A stretch of DNA of 64,000 nt, from contig OZ010603.1 in assembly GCA_963932145.1 (NCBI GenBank), forward strand, positions 77,306,378-77,370,377. The letters run 5' to 3'. The notes under the pieces are model-generated. The model was not told the origin of the DNA. It did not search any database and saw only the letters and a list, made by a program, of their open reading frames with translations. The first letter of the stretch is position 1. Every line of letters starts with the position of its first letter. The DNA comes from Acanthosepion lycidas (Eukaryota > Mollusca > Cephalopoda > Sepiida > Sepiidae). A program made the position numbers and the translations under genes. This document shows, piece by piece, positions 45,270 through 53,670 of the stretch.

Positions 45270-45800
45270 GTATTCTTTGTCATGTACCTAACAAGAGGGT
45301 ACAAATGTACTTTGTGACAATGTTTTGGTCAGTGTTGGTTGAGCCCTCCCCATCAGTGAATGTGATGTGAACTAATCTACTACTGGGGCCCCCTTTGGCA
45401 ATGAAACACCTCCTTGCTCCCACATATGCTGGGGTTGATACCCTCCACATTGATAATACACTAATGACGTACCTGCTTCTGGCATGTCCCCCCTTCCCCA
45501 ACATAATGGCCCTTTTGTGTTCTTGAGTTTCAGAGCCCTGATCGAGATAATCTGGGTTCTCTGCAACTGTGGATTGCCTTGATTGCTCTTTGGAATTGGA
45601 TAGTGGTTTCCCATTACCTTCACAATTTTGAAGTTGTGCTTCTCTTAGATTAGCTGCCAACCAAGGCTAGAGAACTCAGTTTATTCTATTTACCCACAAG
45701 TGGAGGGGTTAGAAGACTCATTCCTTTCTCAAAGGGATTAGTATAATCTTAACACAGATAGAATTTGAACTTGGCTTGCCAATTTCAGTATTGTTAATGT
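45270..45800 (-). mobile_element. SINE family A, long variant
   Basis: On the - strand the body (TTTGAGAAAGGAATGAGT, ACTGAGTTCTCTAGCC) passes into the long-variant extension: TAATGGGAAACCACTATCCA, then CCCAGCATATGTGGGAGCAA. The gene-like 126-aa ORF at 45280-45660 lies wholly inside this extension and is not supported as a protein. Confidence 0.65.
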
Positions 45801-45809
45801 TTAGTCCAG

Positions 45810-46105
45810 GAGGCATGGTGCAATAATGGATAGCAGCTCAGAATGGGAAATCAGAGAGCCGAGTTCAAATTCCAGTTGAATCCATTACATTCACTTACAT
45901 GCTAATACCCTTGGGAAAGGTATGAATCCTCTTCTCCTCACCATCTATGGGTAAATAACAGGACAGACTGGGTTCTATAACCTTGGATGGTAACTGGTCT
46001 ACTATAGAAAGAAATGGCAACCTACTGCGGGGGGGAAAAAAATCTACCTTGTCAGTCATTTATCGAAATATACATGATCGCCTAAGTGTGTATCACGCAT
46101 GTCAC
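45810..46105 (+). mobile_element. SINE family A, full-length copy (first of a tandem dimer)
   Basis: It starts GGAGGCATGGTGCAATAATG (A-box region), has GAGTTCAAATTCCAG (B-box region), the body TTGGGAAAGGTATGAATCCT, AAGAAATGGCAACCTACTGC and the tail GTGTGTATCACGCATGTCAC. It lies about 300 bp upstream of MNT exon 3. Confidence 0.88.
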
Positions 46106-46345
46106 ATAAGTGAATTGGAAAGCCGAGTTCGAATTCCAGTCAAATCCATTACATTCACTTACATGCTAATACCCTTGGGAAAGGTATGAATCTTCCTCTT
46201 CTCCCCACAGCTATGGGTAAATAGTAATACTGCAGAAAGAAATGGCAACCTACTGCAGGGGAAAAAATCTGCCTCGTCAGTCATGTATCGAAAGATACAT
46301 GATCGCCTAAGTGTGTATCAAGCATGGCACATAACTAACTGAATG
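46106..46345 (+). mobile_element. SINE family A, second copy of a tandem dimer
   Basis: It begins within the head (GAAAGCCGAGTTCGAATTCC) directly after the tail of the first copy, and ends with GTGTATCAAGCATGGCACAT at about 46330. Head-to-tail joining without an intervening A-tract suggests a dimer. It ends about 80 bp before exon 3. Confidence 0.88.
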
Positions 46346-46423
46346 TTTAGTCCTGTGAATCTCGTTAGAATTTTCACTATTAAACTTGGACAATGTTACT
46401 TTAACTTGATTTCTGTTTTTCAG

Positions 46424-46465
46424 CGCTGGTACGCGAGAAGTTCATAACAAATTGGAAAAAAATAG
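46424..46465 (+). CDS. MNT: MNT exon 3: basic region
   Basis: A 42-bp exon completing Gly130 and encoding AGTREVHNKLEKN plus two bases of Arg144. This is the DNA-contacting basic region, with His137 and Glu141 (and Arg145 in exon 4) forming the H..E...R triad that reads CACGTG. The sequence is almost identical to vertebrate MNT. A tiny exon ending at the NR|RAH junction is a conserved feature of the MNT/MXD genes, which supports orthology. Acceptor TTTTTCAG|C, donor AG|GTCAGT. Both phases are 2, in line with exons 2 and 4. Confidence 0.95.
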
Positions 46466-46691
46466 GTCAGTACACTTTCACTTGTTTTTCATTCTGGTCA
46501 TCGTATAAGTTTTTCTGTTTTTTTTTTTTTTTCTTTTCTTTTTACTCTCTTATGTTCGTTTTTAACTTTAGTTGACTAATTCAATTGCTTGCTACTCTAT
46601 TTTACTACTGTTGAAATGTTGAGTGCTTTTATCATTCAAGAACAGATGACTGAATGTGATTCTATATTAGGGAGTGTCAGAATATTCCCAG

Positions 46692-46885
46692 CCCAATCCA
46701 CCACTCACATATCTAAGGATGTGTGGGTGGTGTAATAAATAGTGGCTTAGCAGAAATCAGATAATCAAGTTCTAATTCCAGTCAGTTTGGTTACATTCAC
46801 TGATGTGCAAATACCTTTGGGTAAGGTAGGAATCCCTCTCACCTCCATCTATGGGTTAAATAGTAGGATTTGTATCTGGAAAAAA
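46692..46885 (+). mobile_element. tRNA-like body of the composite SINE
   Basis: AAGGATGTGTGGGTGGTGTAATAAATAG (A-box region, 46717 onward), CAAGTTCTAATTCCAGTCAG (B-box region), GTGCAAATACCTTTGGGTAA and ATCTATGGGTTAAATAGTAG. It has the same body as 47985-48150 but no 5S head is recognisable here. Confidence 0.65.
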
Positions 46886-47005
46886 AAATCCTTACTTTCA
46901 AAATATTGTTAATGCAATCTTCAGTTGAAAAAATTTCTTGTAATCCAAAATATATTTTGGCTTGAATACTTTTAGCATTCAACATGATCAAACCTGTATT
47001 ATAGC

Positions 47006-47138
47006 GATTTTCTAAGCCCGGCTTAAATGTGGCACAAGGCCGAAAGTATGGGGCACCCAGTGAGGATTGAACTCACTACTCAGTCGTAATTGATCTAGCA
47101 AGACAAGCTTTCTAAACATTACACCACGTTGAGATACC
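47006..47138 (-). mobile_element. tRNA-derived SINE, family D, with 17-bp TSD
   Basis: On the - strand it contains AACGTGGTGTAATGTTTAGA (A-box region) and GTGAGTTCAATCCTCACTGG (B-box region), and ends with AAGCCGGGCTTAGAAAATCG. CAAACCTGTATTATAGC (46989-47005) and CAAACCTGTATTGTAGC (47139-47155) flank it and differ at one base, a clear LINE-type target duplication. A relative lies at 61508-61650. Confidence 0.88.
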
Positions 47139-47509
47139 CAAACCTGTATTGTAGCATTCAGAAACAAATCAAAAAAGTCATAATGGAATTTGAATCATTC
47201 GATCCTTTTGAATTCCTGAAAGGGTGTTGCTCATAATTACGAAATGAACTAATTTGTAAGATTACATAGTTTTTAATATTTTTTGAAATACAATATTTTT
47301 AATTTAAGTTATTCCATTGGTGTTTTAATAGGATCCTTAATTCTCTAAATAAATAAAAAGTCATATTGACAGTTGGGTGTTTTCAATGCTTTTATCCTTT
47401 TTGGGGTGGGGGTGCTTTTGGTCTAACGCCTAAACTACCGAATAGTCTAATTATTTTTCTGATGCCGAATCAACGATGCCAAATGGGCTACGCCAAAACA
47501 TACCAAACC

Positions 47510-47684
47510 CGATTTTTTTAAAGGTTTATGAACCCTTTGTTGGCTATTTAAGCCTCTAGCATTCAGCCCTCCCCATAAATATCAGCTCTCAATGTTTGTT
47601 TAATCCACCCCATGTTTTGATTTGTTTTTTACGGTTTATCAACCCGTTGCAGCTTATTTAAAGCTAGAAAATGTTTTTAGAGTA

Positions 47685-47726
<42 letters not shown>

Positions 47727-47775
47727 GATTTTATAGTATGAGTTTTGCTAATTAACCCATAGCTGAGGAGAAGAA
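47510..47775 (-). mobile_element. Composite SINE, 3' part (inverted partner)
   Basis: On the - strand: AGCTATGGGTTAATTAGC, an A-tract of about 36 (T47687-47722 on +), TTTAAATAAGCTGCAACGGG, TTGATAAACCGTAAAAAA, then TTAAACAAACATTGAGAGCT, GGGGAGGGCTGAATGCTAGA and a second TTCATAAACC. This matches, in order, the 3' half of the + strand copy at 47868-48375. The two form a large inverted repeat. Confidence 0.8.
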
Positions 47776-47867
47776 AAGGTGGATTCATATATCAGCTCTC
47801 AAATTATCACTGTAACTTCCTGCATTATGTGCTGTGATGTCAAATATTGTGGCAGTTTACATGGCTT

Positions 47868-48375
47868 ATAGCCATAACACATTAAAATACCAGTTCCCAT
47901 ATGATCACCAACATTAAGCAATGTTGTGCCTAGTCAGTACCTAGATGGGTGGCTGCTTTGGAATACGAGCTGCTGTAAGCTTGGATGTGCAGGTGGTGTA
48001 ATGGATACATACTCTGAGAGCTGAGTTCCAATTCCAGTTGGGTTTGTTATATTTACTTATGTGCAAATACCCCTGGAAAAGGTGTGAATCCACCTCTTCT
48101 CCCCTACCACACCAGCTATAGGTTAATTAGAGTAAATCACTAAATCATTATCTCAAAAAAAAAAAAAAAAAAAAATCTTAGAATTTAGAAATATTTTCTG
48201 GCTTTAAATAACTTGCAATGGGTTGATAAGCCGTATAAAAATGAATAAATAAATCAATCAAAAATGTGGGGCAGATTAAACATCGAGAGCTGATAATTAT
48301 GGGGTGGGTTGAATGCTAGAGGCTTATGTGACAAAAGGTTGATAAGCCATAAAAAATCAAATCAGTCAATTTCTA
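47868..48375 (+). mobile_element. 5S-rRNA/tRNA composite SINE, most complete copy
   Basis: Segments in order: (1) 47868-47986, a full-length 5S-like head (TATAGCCATAACACATTAAA, CCATATGATCACCAACATTA, AGCAATGTTGTGCCTAGTCA, AGATGGGTGGCTGCTTTGGA, GCTGCTGTAAGCTT); (2) about 47987-48150, a tRNA-like body (GGATGTGCAGGTGGTGTAAT, GAGTTCCAATTCCAGTTGGG); (3) an A-tract of about 22 at 48154-48176; (4) about 48177-48375, a tail carrying two related motifs, TTTAAATAACTTGCAATGGG with TTGATAAGCC and, later, GTTGATAAGCCATAAAA. 5S-derived SINEs (SINE3 class) are known in animals. The specific 5S head plus tRNA body arrangement here was not matched to any named family. Confidence 0.85.
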
Positions 48376-48677
48376 AATCTGATCAAACATCAAAATTCAT
48401 TTTAGTAGGTTGTTTTGGTCAGGCTGAGAACTTTTCACCACCTCCTGATAAAACTTAAAATTTTTTTTTTTTTTAAAGATTCAGTGTTAGGATAGGATTT
48501 GTTATTGTTATGTAAGTTAACAGTGATCGAGTTACATGATCATTCCCAATCTTAAGACTTCTAATTTCAACTGGAATATTTGGATAAAATATCAAAAAAA
48601 GATTATCCCTGTAAATGCGAGGACAGAACTTTCCAATTAAACACTTAATCTGTGGAGGGTATACAGATTATTTAAGT

Positions 48678-48714
<37 letters not shown>
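48678..48714. repeat. (TA)n microsatellite
   Basis: About 18 TA units, abutting the first copy of the local duplication described at 48716. Confidence 0.95.
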
Positions 48715-48715
<1 letters not shown>

Positions 48716-48718
<3 letters not shown>

Positions 48719-49090
48719 GCCTGACAATTATTTGATATATTTTCTGTTTATACATTATTTTAATAGATACAATTTATTTAAGTAAATGCTATGTTTTTTA
48801 GATAAACAGTATTGATTACATTTACTGGCCTGAATATTCGGGAAATTTCATAAAAATATCTGTTCTCTGACAGTAATCTAACCTGTGTCATATCCGGAGC
48901 TGTCAATTGATTTGATGTGCTATACTACTCAGCTACAGAGAAGTGTCTGGTAACCTTTCCAGAATGATCATATCTGCTCATGAAACGTAGCTTAATGTAA
49001 ACATTGACAATATATTATGAAATGGATTAAGTCTGACAATTATTTAATATATTTTCTGTTTATACATCATTTTAATAGATACAATTTATT
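48716..49090. repeat. Local direct duplication (~305 bp apart)
   Basis: GACAATTATTTGATATATTT and CTGTTTATACATTATTTTAA (from 48721) recur with few changes at 49033 (GACAATTATTTAATATATTT, CTGTTTATACATCATTTTAA). The second copy is interrupted by the family-C SINE at 49091. Sequence beyond the SINE (AATTACATTTTCCAGCCTGA) again matches the first copy (GATTACATTTACTGGCCTGA). Confidence 0.8.
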
Positions 49091-49380
49091 TACATTATTT
49101 GGACTATTGTCCTCATTTTTGTCGCCATATTTATTACAATGTTTTGGCCATTGTATGCTCCAGCCTTCTTCAGGTGGTTGGAATGGCGAACTTAACCTTT
49201 TATTTCACTAGACTGTTCTAGTTCCACGTGCCATGTCTGATGGATGTCAGTTATCAGTTATTTCCTGTTAATTCCTTTCTGAAATTTCTCCACTGCCTTA
49301 ACCGGGTATTGAACTCACACTCTTTGGGTCTGGTCACTGGATCTAACCAATGCCTTTATCCACTGTGCCATGCGTCCTTG
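49091..49380 (-). mobile_element. tRNA-derived SINE, family C, full-length
   Basis: On the - strand: head AAGGACGCATGGCACAGTGG then ATAAAGGCATTGGTTAGATC (A-box region), GTGAGTTCAATACCCGGTTA (B-box region), GGCACGTGGAACTAGAACAG, CCACCTGAAGAAGGCTGGAG and tail AATGAGGACAATAGTCCAAA. It interrupts a pre-existing local duplication, so it is younger than that duplication. Confidence 0.88.
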
Positions 49381-49447
49381 AATTATTAATTACATTTTCC
49401 AGCCTGAAATGATTGTTTGAGGAAACGTATATTTTCTATGAAATTTC

Positions 49448-50300
49448 TCAAGCATTAATTTTCTTTTGTGTGATTTTTTTTTTTTTTTTTTTGTTTACCT
49501 TCATTCTTCTTTTTTTTATTCCTATTTTTATTTTCCTTTTTTGATTTCCTGTGTGGATATCCATCCTTATATTTGTGTGCTTATATATTTGATTATATAT
49601 ACATGTTTGTGTATTAGGATGTGAATGTGTTTGTCGTATCATTTGAAAAATCTCCTTATTTGAATTCAGACTTCTGTGTATCAGATATGTGTGGCAATTG
49701 TAGATACTTCTTACATCAGTGTTGAACTTAACTGAGAAATTGGCACTTCACTAAGAACAATAAAAATATATATATTTTTCTCCTAGTTTCATTTCTGAAG
49801 AATTTTGTAATTTTAAGCTTGATGCTTGGTTAAATTTAGAATTTGACATTTGTAATTTTTAATTTTACTGTGAAATTAAAACTTAATTACTTATATTGAT
49901 TTCTAATTTAATCTAATATTAACTTTAATGCATTGATAGATTGTACTTAGGATATATTGTCACGTTATTTTGAATTACCATATACTTGTATTCTGATTGG
50001 TAATCATAGGTAACGTAACACTGTTTCCCCTATTGAGAGGGTTTGGTTGGTTTTAAACTATTAAAGGTCTTTATTTTTTTCAATCAACACCATCACTTGA
50101 TAAGATTCCAGAAGTGTTGAAACAATGGCTGTTTTTGTAGTGATGTTATAACATGCATATGTTATAATTTTGAATAAATATTATTTGCTTTACTCTTTAT
50201 TGAGCACTATTTTAAGAATAGTATTTTTGGTTATTGGAATTTTATTCCATCTGTACCTACCCTGTACTTGTGTATCAACAAACATTATTTAAAAAAATAG
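49448..50300. other. Intron 3 sequence, no exon seen
   Basis: AT-rich with poly(T) at 49478-49492. No element was delimited. Confidence 0.5.
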
Positions 50301-50301
50301 A

Positions 50302-50390
50302 ATGACAAATTGGGAAAAAGTTTGTGACACATTTCGTCTGAAACTCTAACAGATGAAATGCGTCATAAAAACTTTTTTCCAATTTGTCAT
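50302..50390. mobile_element. Near-perfect 89-bp palindrome (hairpin)
   Basis: The arm ATGACAAATTGGGAAAAAGT (from 50302, about 39 bp long) is matched by its inverted copy ending ACTTTTTTCCAATTTGTCAT at 50390, with a loop of about 10 bp (AAACTCTAAC). The arms differ at a few positions. It is either a very short MITE or an RNA hairpin. No target duplication is clear. Confidence 0.7.
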
Positions 50391-50619
50391 ACTTTTTTAT
50401 ATATATTAGATTACCATCTGAGAATACTGTAGGCCAATTATATTGAGTCTAAGCAGCCTTCCCTTTGTAAGCAAAATGAATGGCTGCTGTGTTTAAATGT
50501 AATCTTTTATACTGCCGATTCCCTGGTAGTAATTTTTTCTCTCTCCTTTTTTAATCATTGTGTACATATTTGTGTTTTTGTCCTTGATTTGCTCTGAAGA
50601 TCAAGTTGGCCATTTATTT

Positions 50620-50735
50620 ATTATTTTTTTTTTTTTTTTTTTTATCCACCAGTTTACTCAGTATTTTTTTTTATCTTTGTTCTTTCTCCTTTTTGTTTTA
50701 TATATTGTTGCATATATTTATATTTACTTTTAAAA

Positions 50736-50775
<40 letters not shown>
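50620..50775. repeat. Poly(T) tracts
   Basis: Two long T runs, about 50626-50643 and 50742-50774. Confidence 0.9.
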
Positions 50776-50777
<2 letters not shown>

Positions 50778-51224
50778 CCCTAATAAAATTTCTAAATATT
50801 TTCATAAATGATTGTTCCATTTTTTTTTCCCTAAATAATGCTGTTTGTATTTAAATGTTTACAAATAAAATAGCAATTTTAATTAAATTTGATTTGCTTT
50901 AAATTTTGAATCAAAGTTTGAATGAAATAATTTTGTAAGGTGAAACATTTTCTGTGTCTTATTAATATGAAAATAAATTCTATGTTGTTTTAATGATAAG
51001 GATTCCTTTGAAAAATAAAAAATAAAAAAATATTGTCAAACTTCATTTTATAAATTTGTTCTCCAGTTAAAGTAAATTCTTTATTTTTTGGCATGAAGAT
51101 TTTTCAATGTTAAATGTTGTTAGAGAAAAAATGTACTTTATCAACATGGTTATAAGCTTTAAAATCTTAGCAATTAACTGTCTTCATTATTGAAATGTCT
51201 TATGTAATTAATATTAGATAAGTT

Positions 51225-51370
51225 TGTCTGTTATCCAGTTCACACTCCTCCCCAGTTTTTGAACAGGAGTAGAGGTTTATTTCTTGTTTCCTGTTTAGGA
51301 TTGGTTTTAAGTTTCTTTCTAAAGTCTTTTCCTTCTCTTCCACTTCCACTTGCCCCTTGCATCTTAGTGG
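51225..51370. repeat. Dispersed repeat F, second copy
   Basis: TTATCCAGTTCACACTCCTC, TTCTTGTTTCCTGTTTAGGA and the TTCTTTCTAAAG segment are related to 25606-25760. It lies about 160 bp upstream of MNT exon 4. Confidence 0.5.
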
Positions 51371-51531
51371 TATTACCGCCATACTTTGGGTGAATTGATT
51401 AATGCAAACTTAGATATTTTTGGTTTTTGTATATTTGCAAATAGATTAAGGACTCCTATAGAGAGAAAATATAGACTAAATGCCTTGTCTGAAAATTTAA
51501 TGACAAAACCCTTTTTTTCCTTTGTGTTCAG

Positions 51532-51643
51532 GAGAGCTCACATGAAGGAAATGTTTGAATATTTGAGATCCCAAATTCCACAATTGGAAGATAAAAAAAA
51601 TTCAAATCTGAGCATTTTGAGGAATGCTATTCGTTATATTCAG
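51532..51643 (+). CDS. MNT: MNT exon 4: helix-loop-helix
   Basis: Completes Arg144 and encodes RAHMKEMFEYLRSQIPQLED (helix 1 and loop start), KKNSNLSILRNAIRYIQ (loop end and helix 2), residues 145-181. The vertebrate counterpart reads RAHLKECFETLKRNIP in helix 1 and SNLSVLRTALRYIQ in helix 2, so identity is high. Arg145 completes the E-box-reading triad. Donor CAG|GTAAGA leaves phase 0. The next exon should encode SLKRK-like residues and the leucine zipper that pairs with MAX, but I could not find it before the window end. Confidence 0.95.
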
Positions 51644-51754
51644 GTAAGAAACCTTATTTTACATTTGTAACAAGATATTGTATTAATCTAATATCTTTTT
51701 TTTATTTCCTCCCACATACAATATGTTCAAAATACAGTACATTATAAAAATCCG

Positions 51755-51885
51755 GCTATTTCTGAGATGAGGGATTATCATTATTTTGCACGTATTTATT
51801 AAGACTGGTGTCGCCTTCTTGGTTACATTATAATCTTGGCCGTTATACTCTCAGCCTTTAAGTGCCTGTCATGTTTAGTAATTTT
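51755..51885 (-). mobile_element. SINE family C, degenerate
   Basis: TTTCTGAGATGAGGGATTATCATT, CTTGGCCGTTATACTCTCAG and the intervening spacing resemble the tail of family C on the - strand. The copy is heavily diverged. Confidence 0.4.
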
Positions 51886-53059
51886 GAACCAGCCTCTTTA
51901 TTATGCAATTTATTTATTTTTTTAATCATTTTACTCTATGTAAGGGAATAAAGCCACTAAGGTGCAAGGTGTTGAAAGAATAAGAAAAAGAACATTGAAA
52001 GAGAACAATAAAAGAACAGGAATTAAGACAAGATAATGACTGATATTGCATTTGGGGAAACAAAAAGCTGGATGTTCCACAAGTGAGAAATGACATGTGT
52101 TTATGGGACAATTGTGTTTGGGTGTTGTAATACCTGGTTTGAAGATTGGCATTGACAATCACCCAAAAGCAAAAAAGAGGACAGATCTAGCATGTTTGAG
52201 TGCCTTTTCATTTGATTGGGAATTCAAAAAATTATTGATTAGTGAAGGATTACTTGTAAAAGTAGTTTCTCCATCCAGAATTTTCACCTCATAGCAAACA
52301 GGTGGGTCTGAAACTGCTAGCAATTGGAAGTCACTCTCACGCTAGTTTCTCTTTCACTGACAAGTAGTCTAACAAAACTTCCTTACTAAGGCTGATAAAA
52401 GCAGTCGGTATAGAACCATATGCATTGTGCTATTTAACACCACATGAAACCTTTATCCTGATGAAAAAAAAAAAATCTAATTTGATTTCAGTAACTGGTA
52501 AAGATAGGCCAACTTTAGTATTGGTTCTAAGAAAGATGTGAAAACTGACATAATAACAAAACAGACTTGACCCAATAGCAGATGATGACATTAGTTGCCA
52601 AGACTCCCATTCAAGCCTCATACTCAATCACAGATGATATAGTGACAATGTTACAAAAATTTTAATTTTAAAGTCTTGAGCCTACTGTTCATTCTTTCCT
52701 GACCAGATTCTCATGTGTTCATTTCTAACACTTGGCTTACTGATGAAGTTTTATCATAGTCTTGTTTGTTGATTCCTTCAGTCTTTAATGCTCTATTTTG
52801 ACTTCCAACCATTGAGGCTAGTGATTCTTTTGCTGTTTTTCAAGCTTTGCTTTTTTGAAGATGGCTGGTCTCACCTTTATATTTTCTGTCACTGCTATCT
52901 TTTTGTTCTGATCTGATGGCAACTGCATCTGCTTTTGATGTTGCATGGATTTCCCCAAATCTGTTCAGACCATTTTCTGACTATTATCATTCACTCAGGT
53001 GAAAACTGCAGGATATCCGTTACTCCAAAAGCTGTTTGTATTTCATACTGTATCACCTG
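51886..53059. other. Intronic sequence, no exon recognised
   Basis: Moderate-complexity sequence with several short ORFs. About 52640-53050 may be an older part of the Penelope-like remnant to the right, but no conserved motif is visible. Confidence 0.4.
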
Positions 53060-53255
53060 TTGATATGGCCTACAGTCAAATCATTCTAAAAATATCAGTT
53101 CTTGTTCAATCATTGAAATTAAATAGTGTTCAGCTTGGTTAATACTTAGATGTGGAGCTACTTGGGAACACCAGTACTGTAAGTAACCTCCTACAATCCA
53201 AAATGTTTGGGTTTTAAATAAGCCACAAAGAGTTGATAAGCTGTAAAAAAAAAAA
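53060..53255 (+). mobile_element. 5S-like head with the composite SINE tail
   Basis: GATATGGCCTACAGTC, CAATCATTGAAATTAAATAG, TTCAGCTTGGTTAATACTTA and GAACACCAGTACTGTAAG follow 5S rRNA. Then GGGTTTTAAATAAGCCAC and GAGTTGATAAGCTGTAAAAA match the tail motif of the 47868-48375 element. The tRNA-like body between them is absent. This links head and tail as parts of one family. Confidence 0.65.
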
Positions 53256-53279
53256 ATTCAATCCTGCGTCTGGTTTGCC

Positions 53280-53670
53280 ATATGAATTTGGCTTGACAAT
53301 GTAAACAATGCATACTTTCACTTTCCAATGTATGGATGGTGAGAATTGAAATCTATATCGACTGGTGAATATTGGTTTACAATAGATGGACGTCTGTTCT
53401 GTGAAAGTTTTGAGTATATCCAGGACAGCTGGTTTTTCATCAGTTTCTCTTGTAAACTGTATTAAAGATTTTATTCAATTCATGTAGTTCAGTCTTGGTT
53501 GCTCTTCTTGTTGAGTTTAGACTATAAATGTATTATCCATGTATCTTTGCCAGTCTCTGGATATTCCTCAATTTCTTCCATGTATATAATTGCCATCACT
53601 GGAGACAACGCTAATCTTACAAACATTTCTTGTTACTGCCAATATAGGTCAGAGCCCAATTGAAAGAGAG
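53280..53670 (-). pseudogene. Penelope-like reverse transcriptase remnant
   Basis: On the - strand the frames contain LSPVMAIIYMEEIEEY (compare the GSPLSPVxANIYMExFE region), WQRYMDNTFIV (the YVDDTF catalytic motif with D to N at the second Asp), FTRETDEKPAVLDIL (compare FTxExExxxLPFLDVL) and TSIYCKPIFTSRYRFQFSPS (compare TSVYRKPTHTDRYLxFxSxH). This order of motifs is characteristic of Penelope-like elements. At least one frameshift and a stop break the ORF, and no GIY-YIG domain is visible, so it is inactive. Confidence 0.75.

Larger units (their letters stand above)
42887..46423 (+). other. MNT: MNT intron 2 (3.5 kb)
   Basis: Donor GTGAGT, acceptor TTTTTCAG. It contains the large C/T-rich minisatellite, a possible hAT end, and three SINE copies. 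No additional exon was recognised. Confidence 0.85.
46466..51531 (+). other. MNT: MNT intron 3 (5.1 kb)
   Basis: Donor GTCAGT, acceptor CTTTTTTTCCTTTGTGTTCAG (strong). It contains family D and C SINEs, an inverted pair of composite SINEs and a local duplication. Its 49.6-51.2 kb part is AT-rich with poly(T) runs and no exon. Confidence 0.85.

Noticed and set aside
45280-45660. 126-residue - strand ORF as a gene
   Set aside because: It lies entirely in the long-variant extension of SINE family A, on its sense strand. It has no conserved motif and no start or splice support.
45810-45890. Functional tRNA gene
   Set aside because: A- and B-box-like segments exist but no cloverleaf with paired acceptor stem and anticodon arm can be drawn. 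The sequence continues as a SINE body.
47868-47986. Functional 5S rRNA gene
   Set aside because: It follows 5S along its length but carries many substitutions, continues directly into a tRNA-like body, and recurs dispersed with the same junction, which fits a SINE head rather than a 5S gene.
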